The notes under the pieces are model-generated. The model had not been told where the DNA came from. It ran no database searches and worked only from the letters and a program-made list of their open reading frames with translations. From the IMG/VR virus record IMGVR_UViG_3300027861_000039, positions 1 to 55,138 of that record: DNA of 55,138 nt. The stretch is one strand, 5' to 3'. Source of the stretch: a virus. This document shows, in pieces, positions 1 to 8,552 of this stretch (positions are counted from its first letter, which is position 1; each line of letters begins with the position of its first letter). Both the position numbers and the translations under genes were made by a program.

Positions 1-1347
1 GGCTGTAAACATGTCTCCAGTTCCAGTATAAGTTATAATATCTTGTTGAGGGTTATGACCTCTAATTGATGAATTAACACCAAAGACAATTCTATCCGTT
101 CCGATATTAGTTGCACCAATTAAAGTGTAAGTTGTATTATCAGCTAATGTGATTACTCCAGTTATTGCTGCTGGTAAAGCATCACCAACATTAATAAAAT
201 CTGATACATCAACCTTCTTCAGATTACCTGTATCACCAGTATCTGATATTAATAGGAAGTCTCCACTTACAGCAGTAACTGTAGTTTTATTTGTTATAGA
301 TGTTTTATCTACAGTCAACACTCCCGATCCTGTTACTTCTCCCGTATGAGTGGCATTAGTTACTTTAGAACTGTTGACCGTAACCGAAGTATTATTGCTA
401 ACCTCCGTGTCGAAGTCTGAAATTGTGGAAGCGACTTGTGTACCTGTGTGATTCGCCCTATTCCTGTCGGTCGTGTTTGCTATCGCTTGTGCAGTTGATA
501 CGGGCTTATCTGCATCTGAAGTGTTATCTACATTTGGAAGTTCTATTGTGACATGGTTTATATCACTGACTTTAGCATTGTTTAAAACATGATCATCATA
601 TATTGCCTCAGACATTATTCCGGCAGTTGTGGCAGTAGCAGCATTAATTGTAGCGTCAGTTCCATCAGAGCTGGTTACAACTACCGTACTAGCATTATGT
701 GTTGTAGCTAAATCAGTTGTTACATTAGTTACTTTAGCGGTGTTAGTATCAACATCTGCTTGTATTGTTGCTAAACTTGCTGCTGTGACAGCTCTTGTTG
801 TGTCTGTTCCAATATCCACTTCAGCTAATGTTGCAAGCTCTACAATACCTTCTATAGTTACGGTAGCACTTACCTCATCACCAGTATTAGTTCCAGTAAT
901 GGCATCTAGTTTAGTTTTATCAGCACCTGTCTGAAGACCAGCTAAAGACGTTGTTGCTGCTGGAAGAGTTGCATCTGTACCATCAGAACTTGTTACTGTT
1001 CCAGTTGTTGCTGCTGTAGTGTAAGCTAAGTCAGTTGTTACATTAGTTACTTTAGCATTATTGGTAGTTATGTCAGAAGCTTGAGTAGGTGTTATTCCCA
1101 CTTTTGCATTATTTAAACCTACTTCTGTATCTAAAGTAGCATGTGTTTTTACACCTATATTACTTAATAATAAGTGATCTGTTACTCCACCTCCACCAGC
1201 ACTAATTGGAAGGGGTATTCCATCAGACTTCATATAGTAAGGTTCTACTGTTCCAGCCCCATCATCGTAGATATATTCTAAAGTTCTACCAGCTGCTGGA
1301 GCACTAGGATGTGCTAGAAGTACTGGTCTGTTTATTAATCCACTCAT
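1..1347 (-). CDS. Tail fibre / appendage protein, 3' end cut by window edge
   Basis: Open on the minus strand from an ATG at 1347 (MSGLINRPVLLAHPSAP, preceded by AAGGAA) to the left edge without a stop, so the C-terminus is missing. The chain is rich in T, A, V, D and N. It holds imperfect repeats: VTNVTTDLA occurs twice, SSDGTDAT occurs twice, and NNAKV recurs. This low-complexity beta-rich repetition is typical of phage tail fibres and baseplate appendages. It is the last gene seen in the minus-strand tail cluster, downstream of tube and sheath, which fits a fibre or baseplate role. No receptor-binding tip or chaperone domain can be seen in the part present. Fibre is an inference from composition and place. 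Confidence 0.6.
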   Translation of the reverse strand, partial: MSGLINRPVLLAHPSAPAAGRTLEYIYDDGAGTVEPYYMKSDGIPLPISAGGGGVTDHLLLSNIGVKTHATLDTEVGLNNAKVGITPTQASDITTNNAKVTNVTTDLAYTTAATTGTVTSSDGTDATLPAATTSLAGLQTGADKTKLDAITGTNTGDEVSATVTIEGIVELATLAEVDIGTDTTRAVTAASLATIQADVDTNTAKVTNVTTDLATTHNASTVVVTSSDGTDATINAATATTAGIMSEAIYDDHVLNNAKVSDINHVTIELPNVDNTSDADKPVSTAQAIANTTDRNRANHTGTQVASTISDFDTEVSNNTSVTVNSSKVTNATHTGEVTGSGVLTVDKTSITNKTTVTAVSGDFLLISDTGDTGNLKKVDVSDFINVGDALPAAITGVITLADNTTYTLIGATNIGTDRIVFGVNSSIRGHNPQQDIITYTGTGDMFTA

Positions 1348-1359
1348 ATTATTCCTTGA

Positions 1360-1536
1360 TTATAGTAAATACAATTCTCCGTCGATAATCATGTCACCAT
1401 CAACGATGGGGTCTTTGAGAATCAACACTTTATTTGCAGGGACACATATGTCTCCAGTAAATCTTGTTCTTATGTAATTAAATACTTTACCAACCCTATC
1501 AAAAGCATTGGTAAATGGATTAAATCTATAACTCAT
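1360..1536 (-). CDS. Small conserved-looking virion-cluster protein, 58 aa
   Basis: A short minus-strand frame beginning MSYRFNPFTNAFDRVGK and ending in an acidic, hydrophobic stretch (DGDMIIDGELYLL). Its ATG overlaps the end of the upstream gene by 11 bases, and its stop lies 12 bases before the fibre gene start, so it fills an otherwise empty gap in a tight operon. No family is recognised. The pattern of a short basic N-terminus followed by beta-strand-like repeats of hydrophobic and acidic residues resembles small proteins found next to phage fibres. Coding status rests on packing, overlap and sensible composition. Confidence 0.55.
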   Translation of the reverse strand: MSYRFNPFTNAFDRVGKVFNYIRTRFTGDICVPANKVLILKDPIVDGDMIIDGELYLL

Positions 1537-2128
1537 TGTATGTCACCTTTAAAATATCTTCCTTACAGGCATCGGTGTAATCAATAGTAACTGTTCTAAC
1601 TGATACTGCCGATAGCGTGTAAGTAAATAGTTCTTGTGTTGTTGTTGGGTATGTAATGTCTATTTCATCATAATCTACACCAGGAGTTAATGTATCTGGC
1701 TTTACGGGTATTGGGTTATCTACATTGTAACTACGACCTAAATAATCAACGCTAAACATTCTTAGGGCTACAGTTGGTTCTTGCTCATATATAGCAGCCC
1801 AAACATCATCAGGCTTAAGTCTTACCTTATCTTGTTCTTGAGCACGAATCCCTGCACCATCAGCTACAGTATAAGCTGATATGTTTGTTCTTGATAGTAA
1901 ATTTCCTTTAGGATTTTGTTTATCTTTTATTGGTCCTACCAAGAGTATGGTAGTAGATATTACTTTTTTAACTTCTAATCTTAAATCTAGTTGTGTATTG
2001 GAAGATAAAACAATTTTTTGTTTTACTTTAAAGTTTTCGACATCATTTAATGTAACAGTACCATCTTCTCCACCATCTGCTGTAAACAGTAGTGTGTCTT
2101 GACGCTCCCATTTGCGTTCAATTGCCAT
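1526..2128 (-). CDS. Putative tail/baseplate structural protein, 200 aa
   Basis: Starts MAIERKWERQDTLLFTADGG at an ATG preceded by GGGAAG. Predominantly beta-type sequence with alternating hydrophobics and no signal peptide or membrane segment. I do not recognise a family. It is the first gene after a minus-strand terminator and an inverted repeat at 2144-2163, so it probably heads the fibre transcription unit with the 58-residue gene and the fibre gene, which overlap or follow closely. A structural adaptor between baseplate and fibre is the simplest guess, from context only. Confidence 0.6.
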   Translation of the reverse strand: MAIERKWERQDTLLFTADGGEDGTVTLNDVENFKVKQKIVLSSNTQLDLRLEVKKVISTTILLVGPIKDKQNPKGNLLSRTNISAYTVADGAGIRAQEQDKVRLKPDDVWAAIYEQEPTVALRMFSVDYLGRSYNVDNPIPVKPDTLTPGVDYDEIDITYPTTTQELFTYTLSAVSVRTVTIDYTDACKEDILKVTYNEL

Positions 2129-2143
2129 CTTCCCATACCTCTT

Positions 2144-2163
2144 GGATATGACCGTTCATATCC
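2144..2163. promoter_or_regulatory. Perfect 8-bp inverted repeat upstream of 1526-2128
   Basis: GGATATGA (2144-2151) is followed by CCGT and its exact reverse complement TCATATCC (2156-2163). It lies between the minus-strand terminator and the start codon at 2128, about 16 bases upstream of the ATG. It could be a 5' leader hairpin, an operator for a dimeric regulator, or an RNA-processing site. Nothing in the sequence decides between these. Confidence 0.4.
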
Positions 2164-2193
2164 GAAAAATAAAAAGGAGGTATAAACCTCCTT
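2163..2193 (-). terminator. Rho-independent terminator after the 2215-2556 gene
   Basis: On the minus strand, AAGGAGGT pairs with ACCTCCTT around a four-base loop (hairpin 2174-2193) and is followed by the T-rich tract TTTTTATTTTT. It lies just after the stop of the membrane protein gene at 2215 and separates the tail tube/sheath unit from the fibre unit. Confidence 0.8.
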
Positions 2194-2214
2194 CTTTATA
2201 CTTTATTTAATTTA

Positions 2215-2556
2215 TTAGTACCAGCCAAATATTTTGCCTAAACCAGCAGCGATACTTACCGTAATAGCTACAACCCCAGCTATCTTCATATACTTTTTTC
2301 TTAAGTATGCCTTCGCTTTAACTGGTTCTTCTAAGGTATCAAGTCTACCGTCACGAACAACGCCAGCATCACGATTTTGGATTACACCTTCTTTGTGTTC
2401 TCTTAAATCTTCTTCGATACGTCCAGTTCTAGCGTCAGATTGAGTTTGCCATTTGACAGTTTCTTCACGATGAGCAGAAGAGAGTTTTGCGTGTTCTCTC
2501 TGTTCATCTCTCATATCTTTCATTAATTCTAACATTAATTCAGATTCCCTACTCAT
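2215..2556 (-). CDS. Coiled-coil protein with C-terminal membrane anchor, 113 aa
   Basis: The first 75 or so residues are strongly charged and helical (MSRESELMLELMKDMRDEQR, then heptad-like repeats). They are followed by a single hydrophobic helix near the C-terminus (IAGVVAITVSIAAGLGKIFG, about residues 91-110). There is no signal peptide. A soluble coiled coil plus one C-terminal transmembrane helix occurs in several phage small membrane proteins, including some called holins or holin-like, but that function cannot be assigned here. It lies just downstream of the tail tube gene and just before a terminator, so it is the last gene of the sheath/tube unit. Confidence 0.65.
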   Translation of the reverse strand: MSRESELMLELMKDMRDEQREHAKLSSAHREETVKWQTQSDARTGRIEEDLREHKEGVIQNRDAGVVRDGRLDTLEEPVKAKAYLRKKYMKIAGVVAITVSIAAGLGKIFGWY

Positions 2557-2568
2557 TTAAACCTCTAG

Positions 2569-3030
2569 TTATGGTAAACTTACTGCTCCACCTTCGTCTT
2601 GAGCGCCTGACTCGTCAGATGCGTGTGTTCCAAGATACGAAATTTGAACTCTAGAGTTAGCCTTAGCATTGCCTCCAGTACTATACGATACTGGGATACA
2701 ATTCTGAACAGTCATTATTGGTTCAGAACCTGCTTCAGCTTGTCTGTCAACCATCGCCAGTGTTATTGATTCTAAGTTTAATAGGTCTTGAAGTTTTGGA
2801 AACTTTGGAAGTATGTGACCGCCATTACCTATAATTCTAAAACCTGAACAGTTTACGCTCACGGCTTCATAAGAAGTTTGCGTGATTTCAGCAGCTCCGT
2901 ATCGACCTAAAATGTGAACTGGTTCAGCTCCGATATTAACTGAATATGAACAGCTATCGAAAATACCAACTAGTACGTTGTCCACGTAAACTTTTGCACG
3001 GGCACCATTAAAAACCTTAGCTTTTGCCAT
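2569..3030 (-). CDS. Tail tube protein
   Basis: A 153-residue beta-rich protein, starting MAKAKVFNGARAKVYVDNVL, with the N-terminal pattern of inner tail tube proteins of contractile-tailed phages (short lead-in, then a strand with a 'V..G' turn, then a 'IGAEPVHILGR' segment). It follows the sheath gene with only a homing endonuclease between them. The usual order sheath then tube in myoviruses supports the assignment. It would polymerise as stacked hexamers inside the sheath. The C-terminus is glycine/acid-rich. The family is judged from length, composition and position. Confidence 0.75.
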   Translation of the reverse strand: MAKAKVFNGARAKVYVDNVLVGIFDSCSYSVNIGAEPVHILGRYGAAEITQTSYEAVSVNCSGFRIIGNGGHILPKFPKLQDLLNLESITLAMVDRQAEAGSEPIMTVQNCIPVSYSTGGNAKANSRVQISYLGTHASDESGAQDEGGAVSLP

Positions 3031-3048
3031 TTCTTTACTCCTATTATT

Positions 3049-3705
3049 TTAAATATTGTCATTTATTCTTTCAAACAAATAACCTTTATGTTGTTTTCTA
3101 GTATTTATTAAGCACGATCTAATATGACCGCTATTTATTTTTAAATCTTTAGCGCATTCAGTTGTCATTAACCATTCACCAACATATTCGCCTTTTTTAT
3201 AAACACTTAGTTGATTTTTCTTCCTAAAACTTACACGTATTGCTTTGTAAACCCTAAAAGGTTTTGAGCCGTTACTTATTGCCCATTTTTCGTCTTTAAC
3301 GAGTTTTAAACCATTTACCCTAGCTATCCCTGACTTCTCTTCTTTAGATATTTTAGGAATTTGTTTTCTACCTAAAAGACTATTGCTTATTTTATCCCTA
3401 ACAGACTGTGGCATCTTAAAATTCTTACCGCCAGGCAATATGTTGTAACCGTTTTGATCAGTTAAACTTTTAAACATATAGATGTAGTGTTGCTCTAAAT
3501 AATTTAATTCGCTTAAACTATTAGCCCCATCAATCTCTTCTATTATAAAACTATCTTCACCGTATTTGCGGATAGCTCTATAGAAAGGATAATTAAAACT
3601 TCTACCATCTCTTAAATGCTGTTTCCACCTATCGCTCAAAGGTCTAATGGTTTGACCTATATAGACCTTATCGTTTACTGTATTCGTTACTTTATAAATT
3701 ACCAA
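3049..3705 (-). CDS. GIY-YIG homing endonuclease between sheath and tube genes
   Basis: The 218-residue protein has the GIY-YIG core at its N-terminus: VIYKVTNTVNDKVYIGQT, then the catalytic-type R in DRWKQHLRDG, and the E in LSELNYLEQHYIYMFKSL. The C-terminus ends with a NUMOD/IENR1-like DNA-binding repeat (ECAKDL..NSGHIRSCL..RKQHKGYLF). The start is taken as TTG at 3705, two bases after the sheath stop, giving M-V-I-Y-K like its four paralogues in the window. No clear ribosome site is visible, so it may be translated by coupling to the sheath. It is free-standing, not in an intron, and separates two genes that are normally adjacent. Confidence 0.9.
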   Translation of the reverse strand: MVIYKVTNTVNDKVYIGQTIRPLSDRWKQHLRDGRSFNYPFYRAIRKYGEDSFIIEEIDGANSLSELNYLEQHYIYMFKSLTDQNGYNILPGGKNFKMPQSVRDKISNSLLGRKQIPKISKEEKSGIARVNGLKLVKDEKWAISNGSKPFRVYKAIRVSFRKKNQLSVYKKGEYVGEWLMTTECAKDLKINSGHIRSCLINTRKQHKGYLFERINDNI

Positions 3706-3707
3706 TA

Positions 3708-5858
3708 TTAACTTGCAGAGTTAGTAACTTGACTAACTTCAATTGAAATTGGTATGAAATAGATACCTGTACTAGGTTTAATTTCTAAACTAACAGTCAT
3801 AACTGGACCGCTGATTGTAACTTTCGCATTCTTAAATCCAAGAGGAGCGTCGTCAGATGCTGTAATTAGTTTTTGTTTCTTATAAGAATCCATCTTAGAG
3901 GCTAGGAAAGAAAGCGCAGTAGAAGAATCTACGTCGGCTAATGACTTACCAGTAAACGCCGTATGGAAACTTTGAGATAGATCAAGAGATACAAGATCGA
4001 CAGCATACATTGCTTGAATTGAGTTATATACAAAGTTTGTATCTTGCCCGTAAGATGTTTGGTCAGATACCCATTTGTTACCGCCAACCTCTTGCTCAAG
4101 AAACAATAGACCTGCGTCTAGCGCTCCAGAAATATCTCCTTTTGAGCCTGAATCAAAACCACTAGGGTCTGTGAAGCTAATGATGTTTGCAGATTTATTT
4201 ACAATTGGTTTGTAAAAACCAGCGGTTTGCATTCCAGCAGCGATACAAGCAGTATGCCAAGGAAAGAAAGATTGAGTAGTTCCAGAAGAATCTACCTGAC
4301 TTGATTTTTGCATTGCTACAGATACTCGAGCGCTAGCAGCAGTACTTGCTTCAGCTTTTGCTTCGGTATAGCTATCGTTCCAGTAACTTACGATTGCACT
4401 TCTGTGCTTTCTTACAGCAGCTGTTGACATTTTTAGTACGTGACTTTTAACTAAAGCATTGGTAGCTGAGATTGTATATGTTGAAGAGCTATCAGTTAAA
4501 CCGTCTGTGATATCAGCGGTAGCGTCTCGTGAAAAGAGAGGGACTACAAAGTTAGCATTAACGCCTTCAATTGCAATAGTTGCCGCTACAATATCGGCTG
4601 CTACAGTTGCTCCTCTAGCGCCTGTAAACAAGTAGTCTACAGCTGCCATAGTGTCTGGTAAACCAGCAGTTGCAGTAGCAACGAAGTCTAAAGATACTGA
4701 CTGCCCTACGGCTGTCTTAAAGTTACTAAGACCTTTCTTGATTTTACCAGGAGTAACACTTGCTGCAGTTGAGCAAATTCCAATTGCAGCTACAATATCT
4801 AATTGAGATGTTGGAGATTGTGATGAGCCTGAGTCAGCGCTAGCAGTGTAGCCTGTTCTAGAATTTATAAAATCAGCTAAGTCTTTTATGGTAGCATATT
4901 TTGAAATATCAACGCTTAGATTAGCTCCAGCGCCGGCAACAACAGTAGTTGTAAGGGTTGTTCCAGAGATAGTAAGAGTTGCGGTTGTTCCAACGTAGCC
5001 AACAGACATTGATACTTGAGCTTCAGCTATGTGACTTTCGTCAACGTTAGTATCAGCTCGTTTAATATCGATTTGATGTTGAGGCTCTTGAGAAGATGTA
5101 TATAAACCTTCAGTTAATTTAAGTGCAGCGAGATCGCCAGGAGTACTGTCGATAAGTTCAAAAGATTTACTAAAACCTTTAGTGTGAGCTGTTGCATCCG
5201 TATCTGATTCAATTTTAAGAGAATCAGCGGCAGTACCAGCAACACAACTAAAATTTGCAGGTAGAGCCGCATCTATTAAGGCAATCACTTCTGCAATAGT
5301 ATCGTAATCCCCAGCAGCTCCACCAAATACAGCTATTACTGATTCAGCGCCGCCTTGAGGTCTGATTGTAAATGATACGCCCGATAAAGCTCCAAAGTCA
5401 GTAATGACAGTACCTTCATGAGAGGCTCCAACTTCAGCAGCAACTTCCGTTACTTGGTAAAAATATCGATTACCGTCAATTCCAAAGTTCTTATCAGTAA
5501 GACTACCGTAAGCAGATGCTACCGTAGCGGTTGCTTGAACCCCAGCGTTTGTTTTAACAATGTAAATTCTATTGGCAGAGCCTGTAATGTCGGCGTCAGC
5601 ACTAGGAGATGAGAGCGCTCTAAAAGCGTCTACGATCTGACCAGATAGGTATTTGTTTGTAACCTCTTTAAGTTGATCTGGAGTAAACCAGTTATCTTTA
5701 AGACTTTCAGCAGTATACTTAGCGCCGCCGTCAGCTTCACCTATAATGATGATATTACCGCTAGAAGCAACGCCAACTGGGTTAGACTTGACATTAACCT
5801 CGAAAGGCGCACCTGGAATGTTAGTGTTTATAAAACTTGTGGTGACTCTTTGTGACAT
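3708..5858 (-). CDS. Tail sheath protein
   Basis: At 716 residues, this is in the size range of T4 gp18 (659). The N-terminus (MSQRVTTSFINTNIPGAPFEVN) has the usual sheath opening with a proline-glycine extension. The C-terminal 200 residues contain the conserved sheath core (YDxVYNSIQAMYAVDL-like segment, then a beta domain around SGPVMTVSLEIKPSTGIYFI). The middle is long, alanine/threonine/serine-rich and probably carries surface-exposed domains. It contracts to drive the tube through the host envelope. It lies immediately upstream of the homing endonuclease and the tube gene. Confidence 0.85.
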   Translation of the reverse strand: MSQRVTTSFINTNIPGAPFEVNVKSNPVGVASSGNIIIIGEADGGAKYTAESLKDNWFTPDQLKEVTNKYLSGQIVDAFRALSSPSADADITGSANRIYIVKTNAGVQATATVASAYGSLTDKNFGIDGNRYFYQVTEVAAEVGASHEGTVITDFGALSGVSFTIRPQGGAESVIAVFGGAAGDYDTIAEVIALIDAALPANFSCVAGTAADSLKIESDTDATAHTKGFSKSFELIDSTPGDLAALKLTEGLYTSSQEPQHQIDIKRADTNVDESHIAEAQVSMSVGYVGTTATLTISGTTLTTTVVAGAGANLSVDISKYATIKDLADFINSRTGYTASADSGSSQSPTSQLDIVAAIGICSTAASVTPGKIKKGLSNFKTAVGQSVSLDFVATATAGLPDTMAAVDYLFTGARGATVAADIVAATIAIEGVNANFVVPLFSRDATADITDGLTDSSSTYTISATNALVKSHVLKMSTAAVRKHRSAIVSYWNDSYTEAKAEASTAASARVSVAMQKSSQVDSSGTTQSFFPWHTACIAAGMQTAGFYKPIVNKSANIISFTDPSGFDSGSKGDISGALDAGLLFLEQEVGGNKWVSDQTSYGQDTNFVYNSIQAMYAVDLVSLDLSQSFHTAFTGKSLADVDSSTALSFLASKMDSYKKQKLITASDDAPLGFKNAKVTISGPVMTVSLEIKPSTGIYFIPISIEVSQVTNSAS

Positions 5859-5877
5859 ATTACTATCCCCTTAATGA

Positions 5878-6168
5878 TTATAACTTGTATCCAAAATGGT
5901 TAATACCTTCTTGAAATTTTTCTTTCTTATCAAAACCAGAAGCCTTAAAGTGCATCCAGATAACGTTTTCCAAATCTCTACCAAGCTTAAGCTTGCCTTT
6001 GATTTTAATGAAAAATTTCCTAAACTCTTCCCTACTATCTTCAACAGCTTCTTTCTTCTTTTGAGCTTCGTGAAGTAGGCGTCTTTTCTTCTTAGCTTCA
6101 GCAAACTGATCTTTAACTTCTTTATGCTCTTCAGCTACCAATGCTTTATCTTTCTTACTCTTAGCCAT
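5878..6168 (-). CDS. Small basic helical protein of the virion cluster, 96 aa
   Basis: Starts MAKSKKDKALVAEEHKEVKD. The first 55 residues are highly charged helix, and the C-terminus (LGRDLENVIWMHFKASGFDKKEKFQEGINHFGYKL) looks like a small folded domain. No family is recognised. It sits 19 bases upstream of the sheath gene in the same direction and follows two other small charged proteins, so it belongs to the neck/tail structural operon. An alternative frame over the same bases encodes only low-complexity lysine/leucine sequence and is rejected. Confidence 0.6.
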   Translation of the reverse strand: MAKSKKDKALVAEEHKEVKDQFAEAKKKRRLLHEAQKKKEAVEDSREEFRKFFIKIKGKLKLGRDLENVIWMHFKASGFDKKEKFQEGINHFGYKL

Positions 6169-6189
6169 AATTATTCCTCAATTAATGGT

Positions 6190-6351
6190 TTAAAGCCCTT
6201 TTTTAGTACCAATACCTAAGAATCTTTCCATACCTTCGGTCTTAGCCTTTTTCTTCTTTTGAGCTTCCAAATCGTTTGGCTTACTCGGAATCTCTTGTCG
6301 TGGCTCGGGCTGACCACCAGTAGGACTCTGCATAGATGGATTCCCATCCAT
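6190..6351 (-). CDS. Small protein, 53 aa, unknown
   Basis: A short frame starting MDGNPSMQSPTGGQPEPRQE and ending ERFLGIGTKKGL. Half is proline/glutamine-rich and probably disordered, and the C-terminal half is lysine-rich. It fills the gap between the acidic 172-residue gene and the 96-residue gene, with 8 bases to the upstream stop at 6360. Coding is supported by tight packing and an in-frame ATG with a weak purine-rich ribosome site (AAGAGA). Function unknown. Confidence 0.5.
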   Translation of the reverse strand: MDGNPSMQSPTGGQPEPRQEIPSKPNDLEAQKKKKAKTEGMERFLGIGTKKGL

Positions 6352-6359
6352 TCTCTTAT

Positions 6360-6878
6360 TTAACCCTTTTTTTTTAAGGCTTTAGCTGCCATAAACTTCA
6401 TCAGAGGTTTCTCTGATTTTTCAAAAGGTTTCTTGTCTTTTTTATCGTCTTTTTTCTCTTCTTTATCTTCAACGTCGTCAGAGTCAGCTTCATCAGACTC
6501 TTGAGCTGCTGCTTTGTCGTCTTTTTCAGACTCTTCAGCGTCAGATTCAGATTCTGTAGCGTCATGAGACTCTTTTTCTTCTGAAGACATATCTTCTTCA
6601 TGCTCTGGCATATCTTCGTCATAGTCCATATCTTCAGAGTCTTCCGATTCGCCGTCTTTTTTCTTCTTTTTCTCGCCATCGCCAGGTTTAGTGACTTCGC
6701 CGCTTTCTAACTGTTCTGGACATTCAGCCTCATCATTGTTAGGCTCACTACCTGTTTCGAGTTCGTGAGAAGAGTTTGACTTAGATAAGTCGCTGTTTTT
6801 ATACAGTTCTTCACACTTCTTAAGAATAGCTTCAGCTACCTCTCCTGCGGTGTAAGTTTTGTCCTTATTTTCAGCCAT
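6360..6878 (-). CDS. Highly acidic low-complexity virion-cluster protein
   Basis: 172 residues. A short helical N-terminus (AGEVAEAILKKCEELYKNSD) is followed by about 100 residues of D/E/S/K low complexity, and a basic C-terminal tail PFEKSEKPLMKFMAAKALKKKG. Such acidic linkers in head genes are usual in scaffolding or internal proteins and are often removed by the prohead protease. The tail carries an F-x-K-S-E motif that recurs in other virion proteins here (see findings). The gene is preceded by a CAATCTTTA promoter motif 28 bases upstream. Function unknown. Confidence 0.6.
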   Translation of the reverse strand: MAENKDKTYTAGEVAEAILKKCEELYKNSDLSKSNSSHELETGSEPNNDEAECPEQLESGEVTKPGDGEKKKKKDGESEDSEDMDYDEDMPEHEEDMSSEEKESHDATESESDAEESEKDDKAAAQESDEADSDDVEDKEEKKDDKKDKKPFEKSEKPLMKFMAAKALKKKG

Positions 6879-6906
6879 AATTAGTCCTCTATGTTATCCA
6901 ATATAC

Positions 6907-6915
6907 TAAAGATTG
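6907..6915 (-). promoter_or_regulatory. Candidate late promoter element CAATCTTTA
   Basis: The exact 9-mer, preceded by CATAAATAA, lies 28 bases upstream of the ATG at 6878, directly after the stop codon of the previous gene. It is one of ten exact copies in the window. Confidence 0.6.
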
Positions 6916-7524
6916 TTATTTATGTGTGTTTTTGATGAATTTCTTAAGTTTATTAATCCCTTTTTCGCTTTTAACAAAATCAACTTCAGATTTAGGTAAG
7001 TTAGGTTTTTTCATACGTCTCTGTTCACTTATAACCTTACGATGTTGATCTCTAACATCACTATTATTTTCTCTATTAGAAACAGCACCCCAATCGGAAG
7101 TGGCACGTCTTTTGTTTCCTTTAACATACGAGCCGGACTCTGACTGTCCAGGTTTGTTTTTCTTCTTGTCAACATATCTATTAAAATCCCTGTCAGGCAA
7201 ATGAACACCCTTTTCTTTAGTTCTTTTTTCTTTATATTTAGCTTGCCACTTGGATTTTTTACCTTCAGACACATCTTGATTGTGTCTTTTTCCAGCTCTA
7301 TTGCTTTTATTCATTTGAGCAGTTCTTTTAGGTGGGACTTTATCTTTAGCCTCAGCTATAAAATTTGGGTCCATCAAATCAGCAACTGCGTCTTTTCCAG
7401 TATCACCGTGAGCTTTTTGTCTAATTTTAGATGTAGAAGTTCCAAGCGCCTTTTTTATAGTTTTATGCACTGCCTTGTACATAGATTTTGCTATAAATTC
7501 CGCTTCTTCTTTAGTGTATTTCAT
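6916..7524 (-). CDS. Basic virion-cluster protein, 202 aa
   Basis: Strongly basic and hydrophilic throughout (K/R/N/Q-rich). The N-terminus (MKYTKEEAEFIAKSMYKAVHKTIKKALG) is helical, the middle is probably disordered, and the C-terminus (LPKSEVDFVKSEKGINKLKKFI) carries two copies of the KSE motif. Basic internal proteins of this type often bind DNA inside heads. That is only a suggestion here. It has its own CAATCTTTA element 16 bases upstream of the ATG and an AGAGG ribosome site. Confidence 0.6.
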   Translation of the reverse strand: MKYTKEEAEFIAKSMYKAVHKTIKKALGTSTSKIRQKAHGDTGKDAVADLMDPNFIAEAKDKVPPKRTAQMNKSNRAGKRHNQDVSEGKKSKWQAKYKEKRTKEKGVHLPDRDFNRYVDKKKNKPGQSESGSYVKGNKRRATSDWGAVSNRENNSDVRDQHRKVISEQRRMKKPNLPKSEVDFVKSEKGINKLKKFIKNTHK

Positions 7525-7540
7525 TAATTACCTCTTATGT

Positions 7541-7549
7541 TAAAGATTG
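7541..7549 (-). promoter_or_regulatory. Candidate late promoter element CAATCTTTA
   Basis: Exact 9-mer preceded by TTAATAG, 16 bases upstream of the ATG at 7524. The ribosome site AGAGG lies between motif and ATG, so a start of transcription must be within a few bases of the motif. Confidence 0.6.
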
Positions 7550-7552
7550 CTA

Positions 7553-8542
7553 TTAAGCATCTTCATCAATCGTAACCCAAAGGTCATTATCTTCCTCTTC
7601 AGAACCATCCACTGTAGGTAAATTACTACAAACTTTAATACCAGCCGTATCTAAGGCGTCGCCTTTTTCGATAAGCTCAAAAGCCTCAATAACCCTATAT
7701 GGAGATTTAATCCAACTTTCTTCAGTCTGTCCTGTTAGTATGATGTATCTTGAGTAGATGTTTTCAGACTGAAACGCATCATTCTTAATCATGTCAGTGC
7801 ATTTGATAGAGCTTAGCTGAAAATTGTTGTATTCAAACAGCCCTTCTCTATATCTAAGCATAGCGTATTTAACTAAATTAAATAAAAATATAGTATTCAT
7901 TGGGTCGCCGTGAGCATGACATCCAATATTGTACTGCTCTTGATTTATAATTCTTTCTCTTCTAGCTCTGTATATTTGGTATTGAGGTATAATTGCTAAC
8001 TCATCAACATCTAAGTCAGAGTCAATATCTATCCTAAAAGTAGTGGCGCTTATCTTTTCTCTAATGATAAATCCATTACCAGTTTTTGGGTCTATAGCAA
8101 CCATATCAGCGCCAACATGCTGAAAGCCACTTAAGTTAGCTGGAACTGTTATAACTCCAGTGGTTTTCTCATAGTTAGCTACTTGAAAGGGTTTTACAAT
8201 AAAGGCAATTGGCTGTCCGATATCTGACGGGTCAAGAGTTTCAATATCAATATCTTGATCACCTAACGTTGCTAGAGAATCATCCTCATCAGACTTACCC
8301 ATAGCTATAGTTACTTGAGGAAATGCTTCAGTATCGGTAACCAGCTTCATACTGTATTGAATTTTGTTATTCTTAATCCACTCTTTAGCTCTATTGATTT
8401 CTTCCTGACCATACTTAGCCTTTAAGATAGGATTATCTACAAAATCAGAAAAGATATCATCAACCAACCAAAGGTTCTTTTTGATATCTTCAATAGCCAG
8501 CTCAATCGCTGTGCGTATAATTACGTCGCCTTGAAATAGAAT
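7553..8542 (-). CDS. Neck/tail structural protein, probable ATT start
   Basis: The frame runs from an ATT at 8542, six bases after a perfect AGGAGG (8549-8554), and encodes 329 residues opening with LFQGDVIIRTAIELAIEDIK. No ATG, GTG or TTG lies between the ribosome site and the TTG at 8467. Starting at that TTG would lose 25 well-formed residues, including the GDVIIRTAIE helix that I associate from memory with the start of a conserved myovirus virion protein of the neck/tail region. The rest contains AxLGDQDIDIETL and a beta-rich middle, and the C-terminus is acidic. No enzyme motif is visible. The family link is from memory and unverified. The start choice is an inference from the ribosome site. 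Confidence 0.7.
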   Translation of the reverse strand: MLFQGDVIIRTAIELAIEDIKKNLWLVDDIFSDFVDNPILKAKYGQEEINRAKEWIKNNKIQYSMKLVTDTEAFPQVTIAMGKSDEDDSLATLGDQDIDIETLDPSDIGQPIAFIVKPFQVANYEKTTGVITVPANLSGFQHVGADMVAIDPKTGNGFIIREKISATTFRIDIDSDLDVDELAIIPQYQIYRARRERIINQEQYNIGCHAHGDPMNTIFLFNLVKYAMLRYREGLFEYNNFQLSSIKCTDMIKNDAFQSENIYSRYIILTGQTEESWIKSPYRVIEAFELIEKGDALDTAGIKVCSNLPTVDGSEEEDNDLWVTIDEDA

Positions 8543-8552
8543 AAAAGACCTC

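Noticed and set aside
1-1347. Plus-strand ORFs in the left edge (149-349 and 629-934)
   Set aside because: They are antisense to the fibre gene, whose minus frame is continuous to the window edge and has fibre-like repeats.
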